Shown here: in pieces, positions 17,282-26,323 of the stretch
Position numbering within the stretch: position 1 is the first letter of the stretch
How the letters are laid out: every line of letters starts with the position of its first letter
Assembly (NCBI GenBank): GCA_032334235.1
Contig: JAVSGI010000003.1
Coordinates: 1-64,000, forward strand
DNA from: Paracoccaceae bacterium Fryx2
GTDB lineage: Bacteria; Pseudomonadota; Alphaproteobacteria; Rhodobacterales; Rhodobacteraceae
Reading direction: 5' to 3'
DNA length: 64,000 nt
The notes under the pieces: model-generated
What the model saw: the letters and a program-made list of their open reading frames with translations, nothing else
Told to the model about the DNA's origin: nothing
Database searches by the model: none
Position numbers and translations under genes: made by a program

Positions 17282-17331
17282 TGTTGCGCGACAACCATCT
17301 TGGCCGGTGCCGACAACCACCTTGGCCGGTG
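17282..17331 (+). repeat. IS21 left terminal repeat
   Basis: Starts TGTTGCGCG and holds two direct copies of GACAACCA(T/C)CTTGGCCGGTG (17290-17309 and 17312-17331), the likely IstA-binding sites. Confidence 0.8.
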
Positions 17332-17458
17332 GGGCTGAACGGAAGACGGGCATGCCCGTCTGGAGGGCAGCCCCACCGGCCTGATTGATTTCGGGGAAGG
17401 TGCTGGTCGCTGCGGGTTGGTAAGCCGGGTTCCTCTGCCGTCAAACGGAGGATCCGGG

Positions 17459-18967
17459 TTGGCCTACAAACCCATCAACGACCAGCAATTGAGATTATAC
17501 ATGTCCGACCTCCGATATCACAGTCAGCGCACGTCGGCCGCCCGCGCCGGGTTCAGCGAGCGCACGGCCCGACGGTTCGATGCCAACCCGACGCTGCCCT
17601 CGAACCGCAAGATCGTTCACGGGCGCACGGTGGCCGATCCCCTCGAAGGCTTTTGGGAGGGCGACATCCTTCCCTTGCTGGAGAGGGACAGCGCCTTGCA
17701 GGCCGTCACCCTGCTGCGCCACCTTCAGGGCCTGCATCCGCTGGCCTTCCCCGATGACCGCATCCGGCGCACCCTGGAACGGCGGGTGCGGCAGTGGCGG
17801 GCGCTGAACGGACCCGAGCGCGACATCATCTTCCGCCAGACGCCGGAGCCGGGCCGCATGGCCCAGTCCGACTTCACTCATGCCGAGGAGCTGGAGGTGA
17901 CGATCGCGGGCCAGCTATTCCCGCATCTGCTCTACCACTTCGTCATGGTCTACAGCCGGTGGGAGCATGTCGGGGTGGTCCTGGGCGGGGAGAGCTTCAC
18001 GGCCCTGGCCGAGAACCTGCAGCAGGCGCTCTGGTCGCTCGGCGGGGCACCACAGGAGCATCGCACCGACAGCCTCTCGGCCGCTTTCCGCAACCTGACG
18101 GCTGACCAGCGCCAGGATATCACCACGCGCTACAATGCCTTCGTCGGCCATTACGGCATGGAGGCCAGTCGCAACAACCGCGGGGAAGCTCATGAGAACG
18201 GCGCGGTGGAATCCCAGAACCGGCACCTGAAGAAGGCCATCGAACAGGCGCTGATCCTGCGCGGCAGCCGCGACTTCGCCAGCATCGAGGACTACCGCCG
18301 CTTCATCGACATTCTGGTGGCACGGCGCAACCGGCAGCGGGCGGCGGCCACGCAGGTGGAACGGGCGCATCTGAAGCCCCTGCCGCGCCGGCGCACCACC
18401 GACTTCACCGAGATCGTGGTGCCCGTCACCCGCACCAGCGGCTTTCTGGTCAAGAGCATCTTCTACAGCGCCCCGTCGCAGCTGATCGGGCAGCGCTTGC
18501 GGGTCCACCTTTACGACGATCGCCTTGAGGCCTTTCTCGGCAGCACCCTGGTCGTCAGCCATACAAGGGCGCGTGGTCGCGGCGACGGCCATCGCGTGCA
18601 TGTCATCAACTACCATCACGTCATCCATGCCCTGCGGCGCAAACCGCAAGCCCTGTGGAGTTCGATCTACCGCGACAGCCTGTTCCCGCGGACCGAATAC
18701 GCTGCAGCCTGGCAGGTGCTGCAGCGCGATCTGCCCCGCCGCGACGCCTGCCGCCGCATGGTCGACCTGCTGTTCATCGCCCACGACCGGGCCTGCGAGG
18801 CGGAACTGGCACATCTGCTGGCAGCAGAATTGGACGCGGGCCGGGTGCCCGATCCCGGACCTCTGGCATCCTGCCTGAACCCGCGGCAAACGGCGCTGCC
18901 GAGAGATGTTGCCGTCGCCCATCCCTCGCTCGACAGCTTCGATGCCCTTCTGGGAGCCTGCGCATGA
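17459..18967 (+). CDS. istA: IS21-family transposase IstA
   Basis: A 502-residue DDE transposase with an rve/Mu-like catalytic core and a C-terminal beta-barrel domain. Catalytic acidic candidates are Asp in RMAQSDFTHAEE, Asp in EHRTDSLSAAF, and Glu in ENGAVESQNRHLKKA. The N-terminus has helix-turn-helix-like text (RTSAARAGFSERTARRF). The start is TTG 17459, seven bases after a GGAGG; longer in-frame openings lack such a site. The stop overlaps istB by four bases, the standard IS21 coupling. IstA cuts and joins the ends and is helped by IstB. Confidence 0.92.
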   Translation: MAYKPINDQQLRLYMSDLRYHSQRTSAARAGFSERTARRFDANPTLPSNRKIVHGRTVADPLEGFWEGDILPLLERDSALQAVTLLRHLQGLHPLAFPDDRIRRTLERRVRQWRALNGPERDIIFRQTPEPGRMAQSDFTHAEELEVTIAGQLFPHLLYHFVMVYSRWEHVGVVLGGESFTALAENLQQALWSLGGAPQEHRTDSLSAAFRNLTADQRQDITTRYNAFVGHYGMEASRNNRGEAHENGAVESQNRHLKKAIEQALILRGSRDFASIEDYRRFIDILVARRNRQRAAATQVERAHLKPLPRRRTTDFTEIVVPVTRTSGFLVKSIFYSAPSQLIGQRLRVHLYDDRLEAFLGSTLVVSHTRARGRGDGHRVHVINYHHVIHALRRKPQALWSSIYRDSLFPRTEYAAAWQVLQRDLPRRDACRRMVDLLFIAHDRACEAELAHLLAAELDAGRVPDPGPLASCLNPRQTALPRDVAVAHPSLDSFDALLGACA

Positions 18968-19779
18968 CCTCCCGCGAGATCGACATCCACACGCTGCCCG
19001 GCATGCTGACCGCGCTGCGCCTGCCCAGCTTCCACAAGCTTTGGGCCGACATCGCCACCCGTGCCGACACCGAAGGCTGGCCCGCTGCCCGCTTTCTGGC
19101 TGTCCTCGCGGAATACGAACTGGCCGAGCGCGACATGCGCCGCATTCAGCGCCACATGAACGAGGCACAGCTACCGGCTGGCAAGACGCTGGCGACCTTC
19201 GACTTCAAGGCGCTGCCAACCCTGCCGCGCGCCCGGATCGAGGCCTTGGCGGCCGGCGACTGGCTGGAGGGTGGCGGCAATCTGATCGCCATCGGCAATT
19301 CCGGCACGGGCAAGACGCACATTCTCTGCGCGATAGGCCATGCCCTGATCGAGCGGGGACACCGCGTGTTCTATACCCGCACCAGCGATCTGGTGCAGCG
19401 ACTTCAGGCCGCCCGCCGCGATCTGGTGCTCGAAGCCGCGCTCGCCAAGCTCGACAAGTTCGACCTGATCATCCTCGACGACATCACCTACGCCCACAAG
19501 GATCAGGCCGAAACCGGCGTGCTCTTCGAACTGATCGCCCGGCGCTACGAATACCGCAGCATCGCCATCGCCGCCAACCAGCCCTTCAGCGGCTGGGACC
19601 AGATCTTCCCGGACAAGGCGATGACCGTCGCCGCCATCGACCGGCTGGTTCATCACGCAGCGATCCTGGAGATGAATGCCGAAAGCTTCCGCCAGCGCGC
19701 GGCCGCCTCCAACAAAGAGGCGCTGAGCAGACCGCCAACGACAACCATCGCCGACAACAAGGACAAAGGAGAAGGCTGA
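18964..19779 (+). CDS. istB: IS21-family ATPase helper IstB
   Basis: A 271-residue AAA+ ATPase related to DnaC/DnaA that assembles on target DNA and recruits IstA. Walker A is GNSGTGKTH near residue 115 and Walker B is FDLIILDDITY. The sensor region AIAANQPFSGWDQIF and a C-terminal DRLVHHAAILEMNAESFR motif are family-typical. The length matches normal IstB (245-275). Its ATG overlaps the istA stop. The last 90 bp up to the right IS end contain only terminal repeat sequence. Confidence 0.94.
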   Translation: MTSREIDIHTLPGMLTALRLPSFHKLWADIATRADTEGWPAARFLAVLAEYELAERDMRRIQRHMNEAQLPAGKTLATFDFKALPTLPRARIEALAAGDWLEGGGNLIAIGNSGTGKTHILCAIGHALIERGHRVFYTRTSDLVQRLQAARRDLVLEAALAKLDKFDLIILDDITYAHKDQAETGVLFELIARRYEYRSIAIAANQPFSGWDQIFPDKAMTVAAIDRLVHHAAILEMNAESFRQRAAASNKEALSRPPTTTIADNKDKGEG

Positions 19780-19819
19780 GCGAAAAACAATTCCAGATAC
19801 GCCAACCCAGCGGCCTAAA

Positions 19820-19868
19820 ACCGGCCAACGTGGTTGACGGTCACGGACATGCTGGTTGACGCGCTACA
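19820..19868 (-). repeat. IS21 right terminal repeat
   Basis: Read on the minus strand it starts TGTAGCGCGTCAACCAG and contains a second GTCAACCACGTTGGCCGGT block, matching the left end in inverse orientation. Confidence 0.8.
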
Positions 19869-19996
19869 CCAGGAATCAATGAATCTGGATCATACCATTA
19901 TCTATTCACTCCGCAGGCATTTGGTGCGCAGTATCCTGCGATTCGGCGAGACACGGCGGGATCTGACGGAAAACTGATCTTGCCGGGGAATTGACG

Positions 19997-22192
19997 ATGA
20001 AGACCAACACGGAAAGCTTCTCGACCAGGATAATCGCGACCATCCTGATCACCACAGCGGCAGTAACGCTAGCCGTCGCCCTGCTTGCACTTCAGGCAAC
20101 GCGCGAGGTGGATGCGGATGCGATCGAACGACAGAAAACCTTCGTGGCGCGCGGCCTGAAGACGGAACTCGACCGGATCCCGGGCGAACAGCAAGCCTCG
20201 ACGATCTGGGACGAGGCCGTTCGCAGGGTGCGCGCCGACGACCAGGACTGGATGGACGGCAACATCGGCATCTGGATGCACGACTTCTACGGTCACGACC
20301 TGACCTACGTTCTGGCACCGGACGGACGGCCGATCCATGGCGCAAGCGCCGGCAGGCGGATGGCACCCGAGGTCGCGGCGCAGATGGCACAGCCGCTGGC
20401 CGATCTTGCCCGCCAGACGCGGATGCAGATGGCCAGCGCGCAGCGCAATGCCGAAGATCCCGGCGAAGCCGTGCTTGGCCTTTCGACCACCGCGGTGTTG
20501 AGCCTCGGCAAACAGGCGGTCCTTGCCTCCGTCACGCCAATTGTGCCCGACACGCCGGCCGTGACGCAAACCGCAGGAAGCGAGTATCTCCATGTCGCCG
20601 TGCAGTATGTGGACGACGCTCTCGCCGCCCGGATCGGGGAAAGCTTCAGCCTTGACGATGCAGCCGTCATCACGTCGGAACCGGGCGCGGCGCTGGCAAG
20701 CTACCCTGTAGCCGATGCGGCGGGCAATCCCGTCGCAATGTTTGCCTGGACCCCGGACCGGCCTGGCCTGCGGCTGGCCCGGGAAATGGCACCGGTGTTG
20801 ACCTTCTTCGGGCTGTTCTGCCTGTTTGTGCTGGTCAGCCTGATTGTGCGGCTGCGGAAGTCCTCGCGCCATCTTCAGGAAAGCGAGGCGGAAGCGCGGT
20901 ATCTGGCGAACCATGACTCGCTGGCGGGCCTGCCGAACCGGATGCATTTCGAAGACCGGCTTGAGCAGGCACTGGAAGCAGAACAGGTCGGGGGGCCCAC
21001 GGTGACGCTCCTCAGCGTGGATCTCGACCACTTCAAGATGGTGAACGATACCATGGGCCATGCCGCCGGCGACGAGTTGATCCGTCAGGTGTCAACGCGG
21101 ATGCTCGCCCATGTCCGCGAGGCCGATACCGTTGCCCGGCTTGGCGGCGACGAATTCGGCATCGTGCTGGTGGGCATGGGCGGGGGTGAAGCGCTGCTCT
21201 CGTTCTGCGCGGGCCTGGTCCACATTCTCTCGCTGCCGTACCAGCTGGAGGCGGGACAGGCGCATGTTTCGGCCAGCATCGGCGTGGCGGCGGGCAAGGA
21301 GGTTCGCGGCGGGATCGAGGCGGTCCAGCGATCGGCCGATGCCGCGCTTTATCGCGCCAAGGCCGATGGCCGCGGCCGCTACTGCATCTTCACGGAACAG
21401 ATGGACGACGTGCTGCGCCGTCGGCACGATATCGAAAGGAACCTGCGGGCGGCCCTTCTGTCGGGTGACCAACTCGACGTGGCATTCCAGCCGATCTTCA
21501 ACGTGGATGGCACGCTCTTCGGCGCCGAGGCGCTGGCACGCTGGCCGGGGGCCCCCGGCGGCCCCCTGTCGCCGGACCTCTTCATAGCCGTCGCCGAGGA
21601 CTGCGGCCTGATCCAGCAGCTTGGCCTCTGGGTTCTGAAAGAGGCCTGCGCTTTCGCTTCCACCTCCGGGCTCCCGAGGGTCTCCGTAAACGTGTCGTCG
21701 GTCCAGCTCCGCTCGGCTGATTTCGCCGCCGAGGTGCTGCAGGTGCTGTCGGAGGCCGGGCTGCCGGCAGCCCGGCTCGAACTTGAACTGACAGAGCGCT
21801 CTGCCCTCGATTCCGGTGCCACAACGCACCGGAACCTGAAGGAACTCAAGGTCGCCGGGGTCTCGGTCGCGCTGGACGACTTCGCAACCGGCAAGTCGCT
21901 TTTGCAATACGTGCGCGACTTCGACATCGACGTGATCAAGATCGACCATTCCTTCGTCAGTCGGCTGGGTTCCGTCGACGGCACTGACCAGGTGGTGCGT
22001 GCGCTCGTCGATCTTGGCCATGCCATGGGGCTCCAGATCGTTGCGGAAGGTGTCGAGACCGAGCAGCAGCGCGAACTGCTCATCGCGATGGGCTGCCATA
22101 TCTTCCAGGGTTATCTTCTGGGTCGGCCGATGAGCCGGACCGCCTTCACCGCGTTTCGCCCGACCGGGGGAATACCGCGCCTGACCGCGTGA
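19997..22192 (+). CDS. CHASE4-GGDEF-EAL cyclic-di-GMP protein
   Basis: A 731-residue membrane protein. A first helix (ATILITTAAVTLAVALLAL) and a second (VLTFFGLFCLFVLVSLIV, near residue 275) bracket a periplasmic CHASE4-like sensor. The diguanylate cyclase has an intact RLGGDEFGIV signature and an I-site (READ five residues before GGDEF) for product feedback. The EAL domain keeps AEALARW, NVSSVQL, ELELTERSAL, LDDFATG, KIDHSFV and EGVETE, so phosphodiesterase activity is also possible. ATG 19997 has GGGGAA eight bases upstream. The IS21 element inserted 123 bp upstream, probably into its promoter region. Confidence 0.94.
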   Translation: MKTNTESFSTRIIATILITTAAVTLAVALLALQATREVDADAIERQKTFVARGLKTELDRIPGEQQASTIWDEAVRRVRADDQDWMDGNIGIWMHDFYGHDLTYVLAPDGRPIHGASAGRRMAPEVAAQMAQPLADLARQTRMQMASAQRNAEDPGEAVLGLSTTAVLSLGKQAVLASVTPIVPDTPAVTQTAGSEYLHVAVQYVDDALAARIGESFSLDDAAVITSEPGAALASYPVADAAGNPVAMFAWTPDRPGLRLAREMAPVLTFFGLFCLFVLVSLIVRLRKSSRHLQESEAEARYLANHDSLAGLPNRMHFEDRLEQALEAEQVGGPTVTLLSVDLDHFKMVNDTMGHAAGDELIRQVSTRMLAHVREADTVARLGGDEFGIVLVGMGGGEALLSFCAGLVHILSLPYQLEAGQAHVSASIGVAAGKEVRGGIEAVQRSADAALYRAKADGRGRYCIFTEQMDDVLRRRHDIERNLRAALLSGDQLDVAFQPIFNVDGTLFGAEALARWPGAPGGPLSPDLFIAVAEDCGLIQQLGLWVLKEACAFASTSGLPRVSVNVSSVQLRSADFAAEVLQVLSEAGLPAARLELELTERSALDSGATTHRNLKELKVAGVSVALDDFATGKSLLQYVRDFDIDVIKIDHSFVSRLGSVDGTDQVVRALVDLGHAMGLQIVAEGVETEQQRELLIAMGCHIFQGYLLGRPMSRTAFTAFRPTGGIPRLTA

Positions 22193-22461
22193 CGGTCAGG
22201 CTGCATCGGGCACGCCACGCTCACGAATGACGGCACACGATGCCGATCGACCGCTTTATTTCGGGGCAAGGCAGGACAGTTTCCATTGCTGCCGGGGTCC
22301 TGGTCCTGTTCGAGGTCATGGGGCGCATCAGGATGTCCGGGCCGGATGCCTGCAGGCAGCGCGGTTCCCGGACCGCACTTCGTCCTGCTGGATGGGCGCA
22401 TGTAACGAACGTGCGCGTTTCTCCGTAGAGAGGTGCATGGTGTTCACGTTTGACCGAGAGA

Positions 22462-23184
22462 ATGATCGAGATGGATTTTGTTTTTGGCTATGCGGCCGGA
22501 CTTCTCACCTTGATCAACCCCTGCGTCCTGCCCGTCTTGCCGATCGTGTTGGCCTCTGCCCTTCAGGCCGACCGGCGTGGACCGATATACCTCTGCGCGG
22601 GCATGTCTTGCAGCTTCGTGGTGCTTGGTATGGGGTTGGCACAGATCGGGCCGGCCCTGGGTGTGTTCCCCGAAACGGTCGAGCGTGTGGCCGCCCTCGC
22701 GATGATGGGATTCGGGCTGGTGCTGTTGATGCCCGTGTTGAATGCGCGCTTCGCAACGGCAACCGCGGGGCTGGCCAACAGCGCCGACGCACGGATCGGC
22801 AGGCTGGACCAGTCCAGCCCTGCGCGGATGTTCGGTGGCGGCGCACTGCTGGGGGCGGTCTGGTCGCCGTGCATCGGCCCGACCCTGGGCGGTGCGATTG
22901 CCCTGGCGGCACGCGGCGAGACTCTGGCGTCGGCCGCGGGTGTCATGGTCGCCTTTGCCTTGGGGGTGTCGACGGTGCTGCTGGCGCTGGCCTATGGCGC
23001 GCAGGCCGGGATCGCCCGGCACCGCACGACCATGATGGCACTGGCCGCGCGGTCCAGGCCGGTCATGGGCGGAGCGTTCCTGCTGATTGGCGCTTCAGTC
23101 TGGTTCCGGCTGCATGTCGCGCTTGAAGAATGGGCACTCGACAGGCTGCCACACTGGTTTTCCGATCTATCAATCATGTTCTAG
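22462..23184 (+). CDS. CcdA/DsbD-like membrane thiol transporter
   Basis: A polytopic protein of about 240 residues with six predicted helices. The two conserved Cys motifs of CcdA-type electron carriers are present: GLLTLINPCVLPVLPIVLA in helix 1 and GAVWSPCIGPTLGGAIALA in helix 4. Such proteins pass reducing equivalents from cytoplasmic thioredoxin to extracytoplasmic thiol proteins. The next gene, 13 bp downstream, encodes an exported thioredoxin-like protein, the obvious acceptor. Start is uncertain between ATG 22462 and ATG 22471. The pair converges on the bufferin operon, where a periplasmic thiol-reducing function would make sense. Confidence 0.88.
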   Translation: MIEMDFVFGYAAGLLTLINPCVLPVLPIVLASALQADRRGPIYLCAGMSCSFVVLGMGLAQIGPALGVFPETVERVAALAMMGFGLVLLMPVLNARFATATAGLANSADARIGRLDQSSPARMFGGGALLGAVWSPCIGPTLGGAIALAARGETLASAAGVMVAFALGVSTVLLALAYGAQAGIARHRTTMMALAARSRPVMGGAFLLIGASVWFRLHVALEEWALDRLPHWFSDLSIMF

Positions 23185-23197
23185 GAAAGGGACTGAC

Positions 23198-23602
23198 ATG
23201 CTGACACGACGTTTCCTGCTGGCCACCGGCCTTGCGCTGGCCGTCATCCCCTCGGCAGGTTTTGCCAGGATCCGCGCCTATACGCCTGGACTGGCAGAAC
23301 AGGCCATGCGCGAGGGGAAGCGGATCGTGCTGATCTTTGGTGCGGACTGGTGTTCGACCTGTCGCAGACAGGAACGGATCATCAACGATCTGCGCGCAGC
23401 TGTGCCCCGCTATGATGCCGAACTGACGCTGATCCGCGTCGATTGGGATGCCCATGGCACGGGCGATCTGTCGCGCGCCTTGGCGGTTCCGCGCCGGTCG
23501 ACGCTGATCGCCTTCCATGGCGAGACGGAACTGGCGCGGATCGTTGCGGGCACGCGCGAGGCAGACATCAAGGCGCTGATGGATCGCGCCCTGAGGGGTT
23601 GA
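23198..23602 (+). CDS. Exported thioredoxin-like protein
   Basis: A 134-residue protein with a signal peptide (MLTRRFLLATGLALAVIPSAGFA; the RR pair is only weakly Tat-like) and a compact thioredoxin fold. The active site is CSTC in FGADWCSTCRRQE. The cis-proline is not in the classical position; AVPRRSTLIAF is the corresponding strand. It resembles the DsbD C-terminal/thioredoxin_7 group. It follows the CcdA-like gene in an apparent two-gene operon, suggesting a dedicated periplasmic reductant, possibly for the cysteine-rich bufferin encoded opposite or for cytochrome maturation. Confidence 0.85.
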   Translation: MLTRRFLLATGLALAVIPSAGFARIRAYTPGLAEQAMREGKRIVLIFGADWCSTCRRQERIINDLRAAVPRYDAELTLIRVDWDAHGTGDLSRALAVPRRSTLIAFHGETELARIVAGTREADIKALMDRALRG

Positions 23603-23692
23603 GGATGGCGGAAACCCTCACCCCCTGCGCCTGCGCCAGTTCACAGATGCAGGGGGAATTGCAGGGTATGTGGTTTGCTGCGGGCGGCCAGT

Positions 23693-24184
23693 TCAAGGCT
23701 TTGCCTTGCCGCTGTCCAACTGCAGCAGGAAGTCCAGCGACAGCCGACCCGGACCTTGAGCAAGTGTCACCAGCAGGGCCACAGCCCAAAGCCCATGCGT
23801 GACCCAGGCGTCCGGAAAGACAAGCATCTGGATGACAGCCGTCATGATCAGCAACCCAAGCGCCGAGAACCGGGCGAACAGTCCCAGTATCAGCAGCACC
23901 GGCAAGACATGCTCCGCCACGGTGGCAAGAACCGCGGCGGACGCAGGCGGGATGAGGGGCAGCGCATAGACATGCTCGAACAGGGCATGGGTCGAGTCCT
24001 TGATCGCAAAGCCGTCGACCTTGGTGCGGGCGGATTGCCAGAACACCATGGCGGGAAACACCCGCGCCGCCAGCGTCACCAGATCCTGCGGGATAAAGCC
24101 TGCCAGCCCGTTTGCGTGGCGGATCATGTCGCGACCGCGGACAGCGATGTTTCGAGGAGGTCTTGCGGCGGTGGGATGGGTCAT
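23693..24184 (-). CDS. bufD: DoxX-family membrane protein (BufD-like)
   Basis: A 163-residue DoxX-type protein with about four helices (for example [47 protein letters not shown]). It is the last gene of the bufA-bufB-bufC operon and overlaps bufC by four bases. DoxX proteins are common fourth members of bufferin loci; their exact role in maturation, export or redox balance is unsettled. The gene symbol follows operon position rather than a diagnostic motif. Confidence 0.85.
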   Translation of the reverse strand: MTHPTAARPPRNIAVRGRDMIRHANGLAGFIPQDLVTLAARVFPAMVFWQSARTKVDGFAIKDSTHALFEHVYALPLIPPASAAVLATVAEHVLPVLLILGLFARFSALGLLIMTAVIQMLVFPDAWVTHGLWAVALLVTLAQGPGRLSLDFLLQLDSGKAKP

Positions 24185-24930
24185 TCGGGCGCTCCTGTTT
24201 CTGTGCCGGTGATCAGCCCATGGCGCAGCAAGAGGAACAGGGCTGTGGTCGGGTCGGCCTTGCCTGCGGCTTGGCCGAGTGTTTGCCCGCCGCGCAGGGC
24301 CGAAAGCACCGCGAATGTGTCCGGATCGATCGGTTCAATGATCACGGTGAAATCCGGCTGGCGCGCAATCAACGCGTGATCGGGGCCCGGCGCGAGCGGC
24401 TTTCGGGTGACGCCCGGCTGATGGGACTGCCAGATCTGCACGGCGGGCGTGCACGCGAAGAACAAGGCAACCGACGGGTGCAGAACCAGCCGCAGCGAGT
24501 CAGGATCGGGCACGTTCAGGGTGTCCGGTGCAACCGGGGTGGCATCCGCCGCGTGACAGGCCCGACCACGGGCGTATTCCAGCCGGGCGACATCGCCCAG
24601 AAAGGGCAGGTGTGCGACAGGCGGGAACCGGTCCAGAAACGCCGCAAAAGTTTCACCCCATCGCAGCAGGACCGGGTCCGCTGGTGGCGATCGTGCAATG
24701 AAGACACGGGCCATGGCGGTAAAGAACTCATCACCGACAAGGTGTTCGATCACGGGAAAGCGTGCCGCCAGGGCGCGCGTCAGGCCATGCTGGACATTGT
24801 TGCGATAGACCTTGAAACGCTGCGCGACCTCATCGCGGTCTGGCGCCGTCAAGCCGGCAGGTGCCTCTGGCCGCCATAGCGCAGCATGAAAGTCGTGCTG
24901 CCTAGTTGCATGTTTTCGTTCAGGCAGCAC
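24181..24930 (-). CDS. bufC1: BufC/HvfC-type MNIO partner protein (DUF2063)
   Basis: A protein of about 250 residues of the DUF2063 family, the obligate partner that holds the precursor peptide for the MNIO enzyme. Recognisable text: [12 protein letters not shown] at the N-terminus, [33 protein letters not shown], and [29 protein letters not shown] 24930 is chosen; GTG 24951 is also possible and would lengthen the overlap with bufB from 11 to 32 bases. It is often annotated as DNA-binding, but structural work on related MNIO complexes supports a RiPP-recognition role. Confidence 0.9.
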   Translation of the reverse strand: MLPERKHATRQHDFHAALWRPEAPAGLTAPDRDEVAQRFKVYRNNVQHGLTRALAARFPVIEHLVGDEFFTAMARVFIARSPPADPVLLRWGETFAAFLDRFPPVAHLPFLGDVARLEYARGRACHAADATPVAPDTLNVPDPDSLRLVLHPSVALFFACTPAVQIWQSHQPGVTRKPLAPGPDHALIARQPDFTVIIEPIDPDTFAVLSALRGGQTLGQAAGKADPTTALFLLLRHGLITGTETGAPE

Positions 24931-25771
24931 GAGCAGGGCCCGCCTTCGCACGCTCCAGAACCGCTTTCGCGCGCGCGGCCTCGCTCAGAAGAACAGGGAA
25001 ATCGGGGACATCGGTATCCCATTCGATCAGGGTGGGCAGAGGGCCGGCCTGTTCCACCACCTCCGCATAAAGTGCCCAGACCGGATCGGCGACCGGCGCG
25101 CCGTGACTGTCGATCAACAGCGGGCCAGAGGGCAACTCCTCGGCATCGTGCCCGGCAAGATGGATTTCGCCGACAGCAGCCAGCGGAAAAGCGGCCAGAT
25201 AGGCGCGCGGGTCAAATCGGTGATTGGTGGCCGACACGAACACATTGTTGATGTCCAAAAGCAGCCCGCAACCTGTGCGGCGGACCAGCTCGGCCAGAAA
25301 ATCCGTCTCGGACCATGTTGAACTCTCGAAAGTGACATAGGTGGCGGGGTTTTCCAGAAGCATCCGGCAACCCAGCCTGTCCTGCACCTGATTGACATGC
25401 GCGCAGGTCGTGTCGAGCGTCTCTTGCGTATAGGGCAGCGGCAGCAGGTCGTTGAGCCACGCGGCGCCATGACTGGACCAGGCGAGGTGCTCGGAAAAAC
25501 TTGCAGGCTGATATCGTTCGATCAGCTTGCGCACCCGTTCAAGATGGTCCTGGTTCAGCCCGTCCGCGCCTCCGATGGACAGCCCGACCCCATGGATCGA
25601 CAGCGCATGATCTGCACGAAGTGCGGCCAGCATCGCGTGGGGCGCGCCGCCATCGCCCATGTAATTCTCGGCATGGACTTCGAAAAAACCCACTGCGCCG
25701 GGATCCGACATGATGTCGCGAAAATGTTCTGGCTTGAAGCCAAGCCCGGTCGTGCGGGGAAGCGGGCGCAT
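24920..25771 (-). CDS. bufB1: BufB/HvfB-type multinuclear non-heme iron oxidase (DUF692)
   Basis: A 283-residue TIM-barrel enzyme of the DUF692/MNIO family. Characterised members use a cluster of irons to oxidise cysteine residues of precursor peptides, to thiooxazole in bufferins and oxazolone/thioamide in methanobactin. Expected metal ligands are visible: [54 protein letters not shown] and DSHGAPV. The start [12 protein letters not shown] is the usual N-terminus. It lies 54 bp downstream of the bufA precursor gene and overlaps bufC. This is the catalytic core of the RiPP system. Confidence 0.93.
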   Translation of the reverse strand: MRPLPRTTGLGFKPEHFRDIMSDPGAVGFFEVHAENYMGDGGAPHAMLAALRADHALSIHGVGLSIGGADGLNQDHLERVRKLIERYQPASFSEHLAWSSHGAAWLNDLLPLPYTQETLDTTCAHVNQVQDRLGCRMLLENPATYVTFESSTWSETDFLAELVRRTGCGLLLDINNVFVSATNHRFDPRAYLAAFPLAAVGEIHLAGHDAEELPSGPLLIDSHGAPVADPVWALYAEVVEQAGPLPTLIEWDTDVPDFPVLLSEAARAKAVLERAKAGPARAA

Positions 25772-25825
25772 GATGTTCTCCTTCAAGGAAAAAGGGGCGG
25801 GATCCTGCCCCGCCCCGGCAGGCAA

Positions 25826-26137
25826 TCAGGCGGGCGGCAGGTCGCGGTCCAGTTTTTCCAGCGATCCCGTGCGGGCCGTGCCGTCGGCCATGGCGGGCAA
25901 TTCGATGTCTGCGCAGGTGCCGGCGGCGACCAGTGTCCAGGCATTGCCCTGATAATCCACGGTCGAGGTGCCCGAGCAGGTCGTGCCGGGGCCTGCGGCA
26001 CAATCATTCGCGCCCGCCAGTGAGATGCCGAAGCATTTGTCCATGGCCGCGGTTTGCGCCTGGGCATGTCCTGCAGAAAGCGCCAGCGCCGCGGCCAGCG
26101 ACGCGGCGAGCGGAAGCGCGTGGGTTTTGTGTGTCAT
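25826..26137 (-). CDS. bufA1: Bufferin-type RiPP precursor BufA1 (DUF2282)
   Basis: A 103-residue precursor with a cleavable Sec signal (about 1-27, ending HAQAQ) and a mature domain with four cysteines at residues 35, 46, 54 and 75 ([30 protein letters not shown]). That spacing is the DUF2282/BufA1 signature. The mature peptide is thought to be modified on cysteines by the MNIO enzyme, exported and used to chelate copper or other thiophilic metals. AGGAG precedes the ATG by about nine bases. It is transcribed divergently from sigF, with a candidate SigF-type promoter at 26187-26213. Confidence 0.92.
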   Translation of the reverse strand: MTHKTHALPLAASLAAALALSAGHAQAQTAAMDKCFGISLAGANDCAAGPGTTCSGTSTVDYQGNAWTLVAAGTCADIELPAMADGTARTGSLEKLDRDLPPA

Positions 26138-26186
26138 GAATCTCAACTCCTGTCGGCGGGTGCATCAGTGCAGTCCCACAAGCCGT

Positions 26187-26213
26187 TACGCGAACGGCCG
26201 CGCCGTCATTACA
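26187..26213 (-). promoter_or_regulatory. Candidate SigF-type promoter of the bufferin operon
   Basis: The minus strand reads TGTAAT, 17 nt, CGTA, with the -10-like end 50 bp before the bufA1 ATG. It resembles the GTAAC/CGAA pattern I recall for Caulobacter SigF. The match is approximate. Confidence 0.4.
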
Positions 26214-26280
26214 CCTGTCACGCGGACGTGATCGAACGCTGGGAGGGTAATCATTTCTGGAAGACCCGGACGCCTTGCTA

Positions 26281-26307
26281 TGTAACAAGCACAGGGCGCA
26301 AGCCGAA
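26281..26307 (+). promoter_or_regulatory. Candidate autoregulatory SigF-type promoter of sigF-nrsF
   Basis: The plus strand reads TGTAAC, 17 nt, CGAA, a better match to the expected SigF consensus. The caveat is that the -10-like end lies only 16 bp before the sigF GTG, which would leave a very short leader missing the AGAGG site at 26309-26313. Confidence 0.45.
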
Positions 26308-26323
26308 AAGAGGACATCGCAGA

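Larger units (their letters stand above)
17282..19868 (+). mobile_element. Complete IS21-family insertion sequence
   Basis: A 2,587-bp element with istA and istB, bounded by imperfect terminal inverted repeats that both begin TGT(T/A)GCGCG. Inside each end are repeated GTC/GACAACCA...GGCCGGT blocks, as is typical of IS21 multiple terminal repeats. A 6-bp direct repeat CCAGGA flanks it (17276-17281 and 19869-19874), the target-site duplication. Both genes are intact, so it appears recently inserted and potentially active. Confidence 0.92.

Noticed and set aside
26054-26323. Longer start for the sigma factor (270 residues)
   Set aside because: The extra 90 residues overlap bufA1 antisense, are Arg/Cys-rich and unlike sigma factors; GTG 26324 gives the normal length.
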